Shown here: positions 1 through 9,657 of the stretch, piece after piece
Position numbering within the stretch: position 1 is the first letter of the stretch
How the letters are laid out: each line of letters starts with the position of its first letter
NCBI GenBank assembly: GCA_963704855.1
Contig: CAVPHY010000028.1
Coordinates: 1,299,245 to 1,363,244 of the forward strand
Reading direction: 5' to 3'
Source of the DNA: SZUA-36 sp963704855
GTDB lineage: Bacteria; Pseudomonadota; Gammaproteobacteria; Xanthomonadales; SZUA-36
Length of the DNA: 64,000 nucleotides
Notes under the pieces: generated by a model
Database searches by the model: none
What the model was told of the DNA's origin: nothing
What the model saw: the letters and a program-made list of their open reading frames with translations, nothing else
Position numbers and translations under genes: made by a program

Positions 1-730
1 CAAGCCAATCGTCAACCTGCTGCCACTCGAGAAAGACGAGCGTGTCAACGCGGTGCTGCCGGTGCGTGAGTACTCTGAAGATCTTTTTGTCTTCTTCGCC
101 ACCCGTAACGGTATCGTCAAGAAAACCCCGTTGAAGGCTTACAGCAATCAACGCGCCAACGGAATCTGGGCCATAAACCTGGATGAGGACGACGAACTGG
201 TCAATGTTGAAATTGCCCGTGGCGACAGCGAGGTCATGCTGTTCTCCAGTTCTGGTAAGTGCATCCGTTTTGCGGAAAAGAATGTCAGCTCGGTCGGCCG
301 CACAGCCAGGGGGGTTATCGGAATACGCCTGAAGAAAGACCAGGAAGTGGTTTCGATGCTGGTATTGGGCGAGGGTGATATTCTCACCGTTACCGAACGG
401 GGCTATGGCAAACGCACAAGACCGGAAGAGCATTCGTGCCAGGGCAGGGGCGGACAAGGTGTTATCGGTATCCAGACTTCGCCACGCAATGGCCGTCTCA
501 TTTCGGCCATGCAGGTCACGGATGATGATGACATCATGCTGATTTCCGATTGCGGTACGCTGGTCAGAACACACGCCAGGGAAATATCCACGCTGGGGCG
601 TAATACCCAGGGTGTCACACTGATCCGTCTCAGGGAGGATGAGAACCTGGTTGGTCTCGCCAGGATTCAGGCCGAGGACGAGGAAGAAGGCGGTGAAGAA
701 TCAGGCTCAGAAGGTGACGCCCCTGAATAG
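1..730 (+). CDS. gyrA: DNA gyrase subunit A, C-terminal part (5' end outside window)
   Basis: This is the C-terminal beta-pinwheel domain of DNA gyrase subunit A, which wraps DNA so that the A2B2 enzyme introduces negative supercoils. The reading frame is open from base 2, so the gene starts upstream of the window. Blades repeat with phrases such as VGRTARGVIGIRL and LGRNTQGVTLIRL. A GyrA-box-like segment, CQGRGGQG, lies near base 435; the usual box is Q-R-R-G-G-K/R-G, so two basic positions differ. The protein ends in an acidic tail rich in Glu and Asp, as in many proteobacterial GyrAs. It stops just before a hairpin terminator. Confidence 0.95.
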   Translation, partial: KPIVNLLPLEKDERVNAVLPVREYSEDLFVFFATRNGIVKKTPLKAYSNQRANGIWAINLDEDDELVNVEIARGDSEVMLFSSSGKCIRFAEKNVSSVGRTARGVIGIRLKKDQEVVSMLVLGEGDILTVTERGYGKRTRPEEHSCQGRGGQGVIGIQTSPRNGRLISAMQVTDDDDIMLISDCGTLVRTHAREISTLGRNTQGVTLIRLREDENLVGLARIQAEDEEEGGEESGSEGDAPE

Positions 731-742
731 GCAATGATGGAT

Positions 743-771
743 GAGCCCGCACCGGCGGGCTCTTCCATTTT
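743..771 (+). terminator. Rho-independent terminator after gyrA
   Basis: An 8-bp perfect stem (GAGCCCGC / GCGGGCTC) with a 4-base loop is followed by TTCCATTTTA. It sits 12 bases after the gyrA stop, between gyrA and the convergent peroxiredoxin gene. The T-rich side favours termination of gyrA. Confidence 0.8.
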
Positions 772-1249
772 ATAAAGCGGCTAAAACCGATTCGGCGGAA
801 CTGACCCGGAATTCTCCGGGTGCCTCAATCATCAAATGCGTGACAACACCGTTATCGGCCACCAGTGCAAAACGTTGCGAACGATGTCCCATGCCAAATG
901 CGGTTGCATCCAGCGCCAGGCCGAGCGCCCTGGCAAAATCGCCGTTTCCATCTGCCAGCATATCAATACCGGTTGCATTGGCGCTCTTGCCCCATGCATC
1001 CATCACGAAGACATCATTGACAGACACGCAGCCAATAGCATCGATCCCCTTGCGCGTAAACTCATCAGCCAGTTCAACAAAACCGGGAAGGTGGTACGCG
1101 GAGCAGGTGGGGGTGAACGCACCGGGCACTGAAAACAGCACCACCTTGCGGCCTTCAAAATAGGTTTTGGTTGACAGGGGCTGTGGGCCATTGTCGGTCA
1201 TTTGGCTTAGCACTGCTGACGGAATGCTGTCGCCGATCCGGATGGTCAT
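770..1249 (-). CDS. Type II / Prx5-family peroxiredoxin
   Basis: A thiol peroxidase of the Prx5 (plant type II) group, 159 residues, which reduces hydrogen peroxide and alkyl hydroperoxides using thioredoxin- or glutathione-type reductants. The peroxidatic cysteine is Cys49 in PGAFTPTC. A second cysteine, Cys74, follows 25 residues later, the spacing of the two catalytic cysteines of plant type II enzymes, so an atypical 2-Cys mechanism is plausible. No glutaredoxin domain is fused. The gene is convergent with gyrA and lies 17 bases after the pilH-like gene on the same strand, so the two may be co-transcribed. Confidence 0.9.
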   Translation of the reverse strand: MTIRIGDSIPSAVLSQMTDNGPQPLSTKTYFEGRKVVLFSVPGAFTPTCSAYHLPGFVELADEFTRKGIDAIGCVSVNDVFVMDAWGKSANATGIDMLADGNGDFARALGLALDATAFGMGHRSQRFALVADNGVVTHLMIEAPGEFRVSSAESVLAAL

Positions 1250-1266
1250 GGGGAGTTCCTTTAGCT

Positions 1267-1632
1267 TCAGGCCGCAATGGCGTCTGAAATGGCAGTCAAT
1301 AGTGCTTCAGGGTTTACGGGCTTGGTGACATAGGCGGTGGCGCCCTGGCGCATGCCCCAGACACGGTCGGCTTCGCCGTCCTTGGTGCTGACAAATATAA
1401 CCGGAATCCTGCAAGTGACCAGATCTTTGGAGAGTTTTCGGGTTGTCTGGAATCCACTCATGCCCGGCATTACAACGTCCATCAGGATCACGTCGGGTAT
1501 CTCCTGACGGGCGATTTCAAGTGCCTGGTCGCCGTTTTCCGCACTGATAGCTTCATGGCCCCAGTTTTCGATCAGACTCTTCAAGGTAAAAACCTGGGAA
1601 GGGGAATCATCAACTATCAGTACTTTTGCCAT
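1267..1632 (-). CDS. Single-domain response regulator, PilH/CheY-like
   Basis: A 121-residue stand-alone receiver domain with no output domain. All phosphorylation-site residues are present: acidic pair Asp8-Asp9, acceptor Asp52 in LMDVVMPG, Ser82 and Lys104 in TKP. The sequence style (ILIVDDSPSQ-type start, WGMRQGA, YVTKPV) resembles PilH of the twitching-motility chemosensory system, and other type IV pilus genes occur in the window. No pilG, pilI, pilJ or kinase gene is adjacent, so the partner kinase lies elsewhere and the PilH label is an inference. Confidence 0.75.
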   Translation of the reverse strand: MAKVLIVDDSPSQVFTLKSLIENWGHEAISAENGDQALEIARQEIPDVILMDVVMPGMSGFQTTRKLSKDLVTCRIPVIFVSTKDGEADRVWGMRQGATAYVTKPVNPEALLTAISDAIAA

Positions 1633-1741
1633 TGATACCTATCCTTTATCACGATTTTTGTCCTTTCAGAATTATGCACCAACTTCGACTAAAAATGCAG
1701 CAAACATTCTAGTTGCTGAAAAAAATCGTTAAGGCACTGAG

Positions 1742-2743
1742 TTAAGCAAGCCTGACCACGGTTCGTCCCAGTGCGTTACCTTTCATCAATCCTTCAAATG
1801 CGCCAGCCAGGTCATCCAGGCCGACCTCGGTGTTGACGATGGTATCGAGGTGTCGGGGGCGCCACTCGTTGGCGAGACGGTCCCAAAGTATCTTCCTGAT
1901 GTCATAGGGTGTGTTATTGGAACTGATACCAATCAGGCTGACACCCCGCAGGATCAGCGGCAGGTTGGTCGCATTCAAGCCGATCCCGCCCGCCATGCCG
2001 CAGACTGCGATATTGCCCCACAGGTCTATGACCCGACTGATACCTGCCAGCGTATCGCCGCCGACACTGTCTATGCAACCTGCCCAGCGAATGGTTTCCA
2101 ATGGCTTCTGTCCCCAGTGCAGGTCATGGCGCGAAATGCACTGTCTGGCACCCAGACCTTCGAGGTAATCAAACTGATCCACTTTACCGGTGATGGCGTG
2201 TACCTCGTAACCGGCACTGGTCAGGATATCGATCGCGAAGCTACCAACGCCGCCACTTGCCCCGGTTACGACTATGGGCCCGGCTTCCGGTGCCTGGCCA
2301 AGTGCTTCCATCCGGTACAGGGAAATTGCCGCGGTAAAACCGGCAGTACCGATACCCATGGCTTCCCGCGTGGTGATGCCGGCAGGCAACGGAACGACAC
2401 TGTTGCTGTCGAGCCGCAAAAACTGGCTGTATCCACCGTCGCGTTTTTCCGATAGGTTGCAACCGGTAACCAGTACTTTGTCGCCGGGTGAGAACCGATT
2501 GCATTCTGAGGAGACCACTTCACCGGCGACGTCTATACCACCGACCAGTGGGTAGTGCTGGAGGATTTTTCCTTTTCCGGTGGCGGCCAGGGCATCCTTA
2601 TAGTTTATGCCGGACCACTCTCCCCGAATGACAACATCACCTGCACTCAGGTCGTTGATGCCGATTTTTTCAGTACCGGAACGGTAACCCTCGCCATCGT
2701 TATGAATTCGAAATGCTTTGAATGATTCTGGTATTACGGTCAT
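1742..2743 (-). CDS. acuI: Acrylyl-CoA reductase (NADPH), YhdH/AcuI family
   Basis: A 333-residue zinc-independent medium-chain dehydrogenase/reductase of the YhdH/AcuI group, which reduces acrylyl-CoA to propionyl-CoA with NADPH. The N-terminal GroES-like part carries GINYKDALAATG. The nucleotide-binding segment VTGASGGVGSFA is at residues 159-170, followed by the typical CIDSVGG stretch. No zinc ligands are seen. It follows lpdA by 23 bases and is probably in the same transcript. Acrylyl-CoA is toxic and can arise from dimethylsulfoniopropionate or 3-hydroxypropionate; which source applies here is not shown by the neighbours. Confidence 0.85.
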   Translation of the reverse strand: MTVIPESFKAFRIHNDGEGYRSGTEKIGINDLSAGDVVIRGEWSGINYKDALAATGKGKILQHYPLVGGIDVAGEVVSSECNRFSPGDKVLVTGCNLSEKRDGGYSQFLRLDSNSVVPLPAGITTREAMGIGTAGFTAAISLYRMEALGQAPEAGPIVVTGASGGVGSFAIDILTSAGYEVHAITGKVDQFDYLEGLGARQCISRHDLHWGQKPLETIRWAGCIDSVGGDTLAGISRVIDLWGNIAVCGMAGGIGLNATNLPLILRGVSLIGISSNNTPYDIRKILWDRLANEWRPRHLDTIVNTEVGLDDLAGAFEGLMKGNALGRTVVRLA

Positions 2744-2766
2744 TGGCTTGCCTGCTCTTTGTGTGT

Positions 2767-4194
2767 TCAGTTACCCCGGTGGATGGCCCGTTTATCAACA
2801 TGTAAAGCTGCTTCATGAACCGCTTCTGAAAGTGTCGGGTGGGCGTGGACAATACGGGCCAGATCTTCGCTGGCTCCATGGAATTCCATGGTTACCACAC
2901 ATTCGGCAATCAGTTCCGATGCGCCGGGGCCGATAATGTGTACGCCGAGAATTTCGTCTGTCACCTCGTCGGCCAGCATTTTGACCATACCGGCCGCGTC
3001 ACCCATCGCCAGGCCACGGCCGGTCGCTGCGAACGGGAACGATCCGCTGCGGAAGGCCCTGCCTTCCTCCTTCAGTTGCTGTTCCGTCTTGCCAACCCAG
3101 GCGATCTCGGGATCGGTATAAATTACCCATGGAACGGTATCGAAATGGATATGAGCTGCCTTGCCGGCAATCAGTTCGGCGACTGCGATACCTTCCTCGG
3201 AAGCTTTGTGGGCCAGCATCGGGCCACGCACACAATCACCAACCGCCCATACACCGGGCACGCTGGTCTGCGAGCGTTCATTGACATCGATCTGGCCACG
3301 CTCATTCAGCTTCACACCACTGTCATCGGCCAGCAGACCCTCAGTGTAGGGTTTACGCCCGACCGCGACCAGCAGCCGGTCAAAGCTGATCTCGCTTTCG
3401 CCTTTCTTGTCTTCGAGTTTTACCCTGACTTCGCCATCGCCGACGCTTGCCGACTTGACCAGTGTGTCGAGGCGGATATCCAGCCCCTGCTGTTTGAACA
3501 AGCGCGCCGCCTGCTTGGAGATATCATGATCAGCCGCCGGCAGGAATGACGGCAGTGCTTCGAGCAGCGTAACTTTTGAGCCAAGACGTTGCCAGACCGA
3601 GCCCAGTTCAAGACCGATGACGCCGGCGCCGATCACACCGAGACGTGCGGGAACTTCCGTCAGATCCAGTGCGCCCTGGTTGTCAATGATGTACTGGTTG
3701 TCAAATGTCACATTGGGTATGGCGATCGGTACAGAGCCGGCAGCCAGAATGATGTTTTGTGCCTCCAGCGTGATTTTCTCCTTAGATGCGTGCGCTGTAA
3801 ATTCCACCTGGCGATTGGCCAGCAAACGCCCGCGTCCGTGGAATTGTTTTACCTTGTTGGCCTTGAATAGTTGCGCAACTCCGCCGGTTAATTTGCTTAC
3901 CACTGAATCCTTCCGGGAAATCATGGTGTTGATGTCGATGCTCGGGTTGGAAACGCTGATACCATGCGCGGCGTAATCGTGCTGCAAATGATGAAAATGC
4001 TTCGAGCTGTCAAGCAGGGCCTTGGACGGAATACAGCCGACATTCAGACAGGTGCCACCTAGCGCAGCCTTTCCGTCTTTGCCGGTATTCATGTCAATAC
4101 AGGCGGTTGTCAAACCAAGCTGTGCAGCCCTTATGGCCGCCACGTAACCGCCTGGGCCGCCACCGATTACAATTACATCAAATTTTTCAGTCAT
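2767..4194 (-). CDS. lpdA: Dihydrolipoyl dehydrogenase (E3)
   Basis: A flavoprotein disulfide reductase of 475 residues that reoxidises dihydrolipoyl groups of the 2-oxoglutarate (and often pyruvate) dehydrogenase complex with NAD+. FAD motif GGGPGGYVAA is at residues 11-20 and the redox-active disulfide is Cys49-Cys54 in GTCLNVGC. A second GxGxxG lies in VIGAGVIGLELG, and the His-Glu catalytic pair is in HAHPTLSEAVHE near the C-terminus. I prefer the ATG at 4194 over an in-frame TTG 15 bases upstream because the family starts at MTEKFDV. It lies 22 bases after sucB, third gene of the sucA-sucB-lpdA operon. Confidence 0.95.
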   Translation of the reverse strand: MTEKFDVIVIGGGPGGYVAAIRAAQLGLTTACIDMNTGKDGKAALGGTCLNVGCIPSKALLDSSKHFHHLQHDYAAHGISVSNPSIDINTMISRKDSVVSKLTGGVAQLFKANKVKQFHGRGRLLANRQVEFTAHASKEKITLEAQNIILAAGSVPIAIPNVTFDNQYIIDNQGALDLTEVPARLGVIGAGVIGLELGSVWQRLGSKVTLLEALPSFLPAADHDISKQAARLFKQQGLDIRLDTLVKSASVGDGEVRVKLEDKKGESEISFDRLLVAVGRKPYTEGLLADDSGVKLNERGQIDVNERSQTSVPGVWAVGDCVRGPMLAHKASEEGIAVAELIAGKAAHIHFDTVPWVIYTDPEIAWVGKTEQQLKEEGRAFRSGSFPFAATGRGLAMGDAAGMVKMLADEVTDEILGVHIIGPGASELIAECVVTMEFHGASEDLARIVHAHPTLSEAVHEAALHVDKRAIHRGN

Positions 4195-4216
4195 CTCAAC
4201 TCGTTCCAATTAGGTG

Positions 4217-5414
4217 TTACAGGTTCAACAGCATGCGTGCCGGGTCTTCCAGCGCGTCTTTGATCGCGACAAGAAACAACACCGCATCTTTGCCGTCGAT
4301 GATGCGATGGTCGTAACTCAATGCGATGTACATCATCGGCCGGACTACGATCTCGCCATTGTCGACCACTGCGCGATCCTTGATGTTGTGCATGCCGAGT
4401 ATCGCACTCTGCGGCGGATTCAATAACGGTGTGGAAAGCAGCGAGCCAAAGGTGCCGCCATTGGTAATGGAGAAAGTGCCGCCCTGCAGGTCTTCCAGGG
4501 TGATGGAGCCTTCGCGCGCCCGGTTGGCGAACTCCCTGATGCCGAGTTCCGCTTCGGCCAGGGTCATGAGTTCGGCATTCCGCAGTATGGGCACCATCAG
4601 GCCGCGTTCGGTGGATACCGCGATACCGATGTCCTGGTAACCATGGTAAACGATCTCGTCGCCTTCCAGAGACGCGTTAACGATCGGGTGTTTGCGCAGC
4701 GCGGCGCAGACGGCTTTTACAAAGAAGGACATCAGGCCCGAGTTTGACGCCATGCTCCTTTTCAAAAGCCTCCTTGTATTTGCTACGTAAATCCATCACG
4801 GCCTTCAGATCAACCTCGTTAAACGATGTCAGGATGGCTGCGGTGTTCTGGGCCTGCTTCATGCGGCCAGCGATGGTCGAGCGTAAACGTGTCATCTTGA
4901 CGCGCTCTTCGGGACGCGCGCTGGCGGTTTCCGTGTGCTGTACGTGCTTGATGACATCGCCCTTGGTGATCCGTCCGCCGCGCCCGGTTCCAGCAAGCTT
5001 GGAAATATCGGCGTGTCCCTCTTCGGCGACCCGTCGCGCTGCGGGACTCAGCTTTGCGGAGTCGGTCGTGCCTGCTGGCGTGGCCTGATCTGCAGGCTTT
5101 GCGGCGGCTGCCGGGGGGGCTTCGGCAGTGCCTGCCTGGGCATTGTTTTCACCGGTTTCATCTGCGGCTTCGACCGCACCTTCCTCGATGATCCCCAGCA
5201 GTTCATCACTGGTAACGGTTTCGCCGGTTTCACGGAGTATTTTGCTGATCACACCATCGACCGGGGATGGCACTTCCAGCACCACTTTGTCGGTCTCAAG
5301 ATCAACCAGGTTTTCATCCCTGCGGATGCTGTCACCCGGCTTCTTGTGCCATAAGGCGACGGTTGCGTCCGCAACGGACTCTGGCAAAACCGGAACTTTG
5401 ATTTCTGTGCTCAT
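4217..5414 (-). pseudogene. sucB: Dihydrolipoyl succinyltransferase (E2), split by a one-base frameshift
   Basis: E2 subunit of 2-oxoglutarate dehydrogenase, which moves succinyl from lipoyl-lysine to CoA. The first part holds the lipoyl domain (lysine in LETDKVVLEV), an Ala/Pro-rich linker, and the peripheral-subunit-binding domain (LSPAARRVAEEG...GRGGRITKGDV). The second part holds the acetyltransferase core with STPLLNPPQSAILGM and the catalytic HxxxD in SYDHRIIDG. The frame changes in a run of three C (plus strand 4737-4739; GGG on the coding strand): removing one base joins HGVKLG to LMSFFVKAV exactly as in SucB. As written the product stops shortly after. The gene is normally important and its neighbours are intact, so a sequencing or assembly error is the likeliest cause; a true mutation is possible. 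Start ATG at 5414 has an AGAGGA site 6 bases upstream. Confidence 0.85.
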
Positions 5415-5508
5415 CTTTTTCCTCTTTTGGGGCCTGGGCAATGCCTGGTTGTGGCTGCCAACCCCGGGTATTAATTACAAATAGCTGCCTGGTCCTATCC
5501 AGATACAA

Positions 5509-8340
5509 TCACTTCTGTTTCTGCCCGGCACCGATGGTGATGGCTTCGTTAACCAGTTTTTTCTGCTCTTCATTGTGGACCGAATAGTAACCCACGGCCG
5601 GTGAGGCTGAACTCGGCCGGCCAGCGTAATAAAGCGTTTGACCTTCGTGCATATCAGCGAGAAGGTTATGCATGGTCTGGTAGAACGCGCCCTGGTTACG
5701 CGGCTCTTCCTGGCACCACGCGATTTCACAATCAGCGGGGTAACTGTTAAATATGAAGGACAGTTCCTGGTGCGGGATAGGGTACAACTGCTCGACGCGC
5801 ACCACCGCGATATCCTTCTTCCCTGTTTCAGCCAACGCTTCCATCAGGTCGTAATAGACTTTGCCCGAACACAGGACAACGCGCTTGATCTTCTTCTTAG
5901 AGGTTATGCGCTCGTCATCTATGACCAGCTTAAAACCACCGCTCGTCAGTTCTTCCAGGGTCGAGGTAGAGGCCTTGTTTCTGAGCAGGCTCTTGGGCGT
6001 CATGACGATCAACGGCTTGCGTGTTGACATCACGATCTGCCGGCGGATCATGTGGAACATCTGCGCCGGCGTGGTGGGGATGCAGACCTGGATATTATCG
6101 TTGGAGCATAACTGCATGAAGCGTTCCAGGCGCGCGCTGGAGTGCTCCGGGCCCTGTCCTTCATAACCATGAGGCAGATATAGCACCAGGCCGCACAAGC
6201 GGCCCCACTTGGCTTCACCGGAACTCAGGAACTGGTCAATGACCACTTGCGCACCATTGACGAAATCACCAAATTGCGCTTCCCATATGACCAGTGTTTC
6301 GGGCGCCGCGGTCGCGTAACCGTATTCGAAACCCAGTACAGCTTCTTCGGAAAGCAATGAGTCGATTATATTGACATCGACCTGATCGTTGATTTCGGTC
6401 AATGGTGTGTACTGTGAACCGTCAACCTGGTTATGCAATACCGCATGACGGTGGAAGAAGGTACCGCGACCTGAATCCTGACCGACCAGGCGCAGACCTG
6501 TGCCGGTCCTGATCAGGCTGGCATAAGCGGCGGTTTCACAGAAACCCCAGTCCAGGCGTGATTTTCCACGTGCCATTTCTAGCCGGTCATCGTAAATTTT
6601 CTTGACCCGGGGGTGTAAGGTGAAGCCCTCTGGCAGTTGTGTCATCCTTTCTGCCAGGCGTTTTATCTCATCGATCTTGACACCGGTTTCAATACCGCTG
6701 CCTGCATAGCCCAGACCATGGTCAAAATTCTGCCATTTGGCCGCATGCTTATTGGTGCGCGGGTGCGACTCGACATCCGCGACCTGCTCACCATCATCCA
6801 GCTTGCGACGGTATTCATCCATCAGCATCTGTGGATAATCGGGCTCGATGATGTTTCGCCTGATCAGGTCATCGGCATACTTTTGCCGGGTGGTCTGCAT
6901 CGCGCGAATGATCTTGTACATCATCGGCTGCGTGGCCGAAGGCTCATCCGCCTCGTTGTGCCCGTGCTTGCGGTAACAGATCAGGTCAATGACCACGTCC
7001 CGATTAAATTCCTGGCGAAAATCACAGGCAATTTTCATCACGTGGTGGACCGCTTCCGGGTCATCTGCGTTCACGTGGAAAATAGGCGCATGAACCATCT
7101 TGGCAATCGCGGTGCAATACAAGGTGGAACGGGTGTCCAGCCTGTTGCTGGTCGTAAAACCTATCTGGTTATTGATGACGATATGCATCGTGCCGCCAAC
7201 CGCGAAACCACGCACTTCAGACATCTGGAACAATTCCATGACCACGCCCTGGCCGGAAAAAGCGGCGTCACCGTGAATCAGGATCGGCATCACTGTATCG
7301 AGCGTGGTGTCCCTGCGGCGCACGAGGCGTGCTCGCGCGGAGCCTGCCACGACCGGGTTGATTATTTCCAGGTGTGATGGGTTGAAAGCCAGCGCCATGT
7401 GAACTTCGCCGCCCGGTGTCTTGATATCGGATGCAAAACCCAGGTGGTATTTGACATCACCCGGACGGTCCGGATTGCTCTCGCCATGATTGCCTTCAAA
7501 TTCGTCAAACAGCATGGACGGGGACTTGCCGAGAATATTGACCAGTACATTCAGACGCCCGCGATGCGCCATGCCAATGACAACTTCTTCAACATCATGG
7601 GCACCGGCATAAAGCATTGTTTCGTGCAGCAACGGAATCAGGCTGTCGCCGCCCTCAAGCGAAAACCGTTTCTGCCCGACGTACCGCGTATGCAGGTATT
7701 TCTCGAGGCCTTCCGCTGCCGTCAGCATTTGCAGGATTCGAAGACGGCCTTCATTGCTTACGTTGTAAAAACCCTGGGAACCTTCCAGTCTTTCCCGCAT
7801 CCAGTCACGTTTGACGGTATCGACCATGTGCATGTACTCGGTACCGATACTCTGGCAATAAACCCGTTCGCACAACTCCAGGATATCCTTGAGCTTCATC
7901 CGCGGCGCGGCGACCGCCAGCGAGCCGGTGTCAAACTCATGCTCGAGGTCAGAGTTGTTCAGGTCATGAAAGTCGAGTTTCAGATCGGCTACCGGTGCAT
8001 GGTGGGGCCTGCCCAGGGGGTCGAGTTTTGCGACCTCGTGGCCACGTATGCGATAAGAATTGATCAGTCTCGAAACACTGGCCTGTTTGTGGTCGGTGAA
8101 CTCGGTAGAGGTCGCCGGGTAGCCGCGGTTGCCAACGGGCAGGTTGCGAAACCGCTCCCCGATTTCAATATGGCCGGTTTCCGGTGTTTCGGTTACCGGT
8201 AAGGATTCAAAATACGCTCGCCATTGCGCCGGTACTTTCTCCGGCGTTTCCAGCCAGGTTTCGTACCAGGCTTCTATAAACGACGCGTTGCCACCATAGA
8301 GGTGGGAGGTCTGGTATAACTGCTCCAGTGTTGAGCTCAC
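5509..8340 (-). CDS. sucA: 2-oxoglutarate dehydrogenase E1 component
   Basis: Thiamin-diphosphate-dependent decarboxylase that starts the 2-oxoglutarate dehydrogenase reaction of the TCA cycle. The product is about 943 residues, the usual SucA size. Visible signatures include the N-terminal LEQLYQTSHLYGGNASFIEAWY, the E1 core with HGDAAFSGQGVV and NNQIGFTTS, and the C-terminal transketolase-type half with HGYEGQGPEHSSAR and EEPRNQGAF. I place the start at GTG 8340 (GAAGGG lies upstream) because the family N-terminus begins there; an in-frame ATG at 8412 would add 24 residues. It is the first gene of sucA-sucB-lpdA-acuI, 94 bases before sucB. Confidence 0.95.
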   Translation of the reverse strand: MSSTLEQLYQTSHLYGGNASFIEAWYETWLETPEKVPAQWRAYFESLPVTETPETGHIEIGERFRNLPVGNRGYPATSTEFTDHKQASVSRLINSYRIRGHEVAKLDPLGRPHHAPVADLKLDFHDLNNSDLEHEFDTGSLAVAAPRMKLKDILELCERVYCQSIGTEYMHMVDTVKRDWMRERLEGSQGFYNVSNEGRLRILQMLTAAEGLEKYLHTRYVGQKRFSLEGGDSLIPLLHETMLYAGAHDVEEVVIGMAHRGRLNVLVNILGKSPSMLFDEFEGNHGESNPDRPGDVKYHLGFASDIKTPGGEVHMALAFNPSHLEIINPVVAGSARARLVRRRDTTLDTVMPILIHGDAAFSGQGVVMELFQMSEVRGFAVGGTMHIVINNQIGFTTSNRLDTRSTLYCTAIAKMVHAPIFHVNADDPEAVHHVMKIACDFRQEFNRDVVIDLICYRKHGHNEADEPSATQPMMYKIIRAMQTTRQKYADDLIRRNIIEPDYPQMLMDEYRRKLDDGEQVADVESHPRTNKHAAKWQNFDHGLGYAGSGIETGVKIDEIKRLAERMTQLPEGFTLHPRVKKIYDDRLEMARGKSRLDWGFCETAAYASLIRTGTGLRLVGQDSGRGTFFHRHAVLHNQVDGSQYTPLTEINDQVDVNIIDSLLSEEAVLGFEYGYATAAPETLVIWEAQFGDFVNGAQVVIDQFLSSGEAKWGRLCGLVLYLPHGYEGQGPEHSSARLERFMQLCSNDNIQVCIPTTPAQMFHMIRRQIVMSTRKPLIVMTPKSLLRNKASTSTLEELTSGGFKLVIDDERITSKKKIKRVVLCSGKVYYDLMEALAETGKKDIAVVRVEQLYPIPHQELSFIFNSYPADCEIAWCQEEPRNQGAFYQTMHNLLADMHEGQTLYYAGRPSSASPAVGYYSVHNEEQKKLVNEAITIGAGQKQK

Positions 8341-8526
8341 TATATCTATGCCCTTCGGATTCTGCCAGTTGAAGAAATACAGGTGCTTGGGCCAGCCAGG
8401 GTGCAGCACCATAACTTGTCTTTCGTGAACATTTATTCGCCTAACTTATCAGTATAACTGACTCGGGATACTGATGGCAGTGTAATGCATTTCAAATGGT
8501 ATATTTTTGTCGGGTTTTTCAGATTG

Positions 8527-9657
8527 CTAGGTCAGCAGAAAATGTCCGTTGTTGACCAGCCTCGCCAGCGTGTCTGCCGAGGACTGGTCCAGCATTCCGT
8601 CGTTTAACCGGACCTGGTCATGCGCGCACAGCGCCTCGGCCAGCCGGATGCTGCAGTCATAGGGCTGACCGGCAGCGTAGAGACGCGCGCCTGGCGCAGC
8701 TTCGATCCATGTCAGGCGTGTCCATGGGTTCCGTAACAGACCGGCGCCGGCCTTTAGTTTTTTTAGCAGATTTTCCGGTTTAATAGCACGGGGTGGGGGC
8801 ATCGGGTCGTTTGCCAGCCTGAAGCGGCTCAAAAAGGCGGCAAGGTAGTCGTCCAGGTCCGGGTTTTCTTCGATACCGGAGAGCATCAGCCGGCGCAGGT
8901 TTTGCAACGCTTTCCGGTCTAGTTCCCCGGTACGTCTGAGCGGTTCGAGGTCGGGGTCTGAATACCTTCCTCCCTCCTCATCATGGAAGGCCAACCACTC
9001 GCCCAAACCCTGCAAAAGATCGGCCCCGGATGGTGCCCGTGAGCCGATGGACCAGGTCATGCCCGCATCCAGTGCGATACCGTGGTGGGCTACGTTGGGG
9101 GGCAGGTAGAGCATATCGCCAGGTTCAAGCACCCATTCCTGTTCCGGGCTGAATTGCTTCAGAACGCTGAGGGGGCAGTCTTCGAGTAAACCCGCCTCGA
9201 ACGAAACGGCAATCTGCCAGCGGCGTCTTCCTTCAGCCTGTAACAGGAACACATCATACTGATCGACATGCGGGCCAACCGAACCACCGGTGGCCGCGTA
9301 GCTTATCATCAGGTCATCAAGCCGCCAGTTGGGTATGAAGCTGAACTGTTGCATCAGGGCCTGCAGTGGCGCGTAGTGCTTTTCCACGTCCTGTACCAGC
9401 AGGGTCCAGTTGGCGTCGGGCAGGGCAGCAAAATCCGCCTCGCTGAAGGGGCCATGTTCGAGCGTCCAGTCAGCTGCCTCAGCGGTTCCCGTGACCAACC
9501 GTGACTCGGCCATCTCCTCACAGGCAAGACCGGCCAGGTCATCGCCATTTAGCATTGGTTCGAATCCAGGCATGGCCTGGCGTATCAGGCAGGGCTTTTT
9601 CTGCCAGTAATGCCTGAGGAACTCATCGGTACTGAGCGGCCCAAGCGGTTCTGTCAT
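8527..9657 (-). CDS. roxA: Ribosomal protein uL16 arginine 3-hydroxylase (YcfD/RoxA, JmjC domain)
   Basis: A 376-residue cupin/JmjC oxygenase of the YcfD family, which uses Fe(II) and 2-oxoglutarate to hydroxylate an arginine of ribosomal protein uL16. Iron ligands expected from E. coli YcfD are visible: His130 and Asp132 in GPHVDQYDVF, and a distal His at 191-192 in PPNVAHHG. The N-terminus DEFLRHYWQKKPCLIRQA and the C-terminal winged-helix region also match. Its ATG overlaps the purB stop in an ATGA arrangement, so translation is probably coupled to purB. Confidence 0.9.
   Translation of the reverse strand: MTEPLGPLSTDEFLRHYWQKKPCLIRQAMPGFEPMLNGDDLAGLACEEMAESRLVTGTAEAADWTLEHGPFSEADFAALPDANWTLLVQDVEKHYAPLQALMQQFSFIPNWRLDDLMISYAATGGSVGPHVDQYDVFLLQAEGRRRWQIAVSFEAGLLEDCPLSVLKQFSPEQEWVLEPGDMLYLPPNVAHHGIALDAGMTWSIGSRAPSGADLLQGLGEWLAFHDEEGGRYSDPDLEPLRRTGELDRKALQNLRRLMLSGIEENPDLDDYLAAFLSRFRLANDPMPPPRAIKPENLLKKLKAGAGLLRNPWTRLTWIEAAPGARLYAAGQPYDCSIRLAEALCAHDQVRLNDGMLDQSSADTLARLVNNGHFLLT

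Noticed and set aside
2839..3549. 236-codon plus-strand open frame
   Set aside because: Antisense to lpdA, which is well supported.
6637..8202. Two long open frames on the plus strand (about 246 and 267 codons)
   Set aside because: Antisense to sucA and with compositions typical of shadow frames.
9557..9567. GGTTCGAATCC, the T-arm consensus of tRNAs
   Set aside because: It lies inside roxA (encoding a GFEP stretch on the other strand) and no acceptor, D or anticodon stems surround it.
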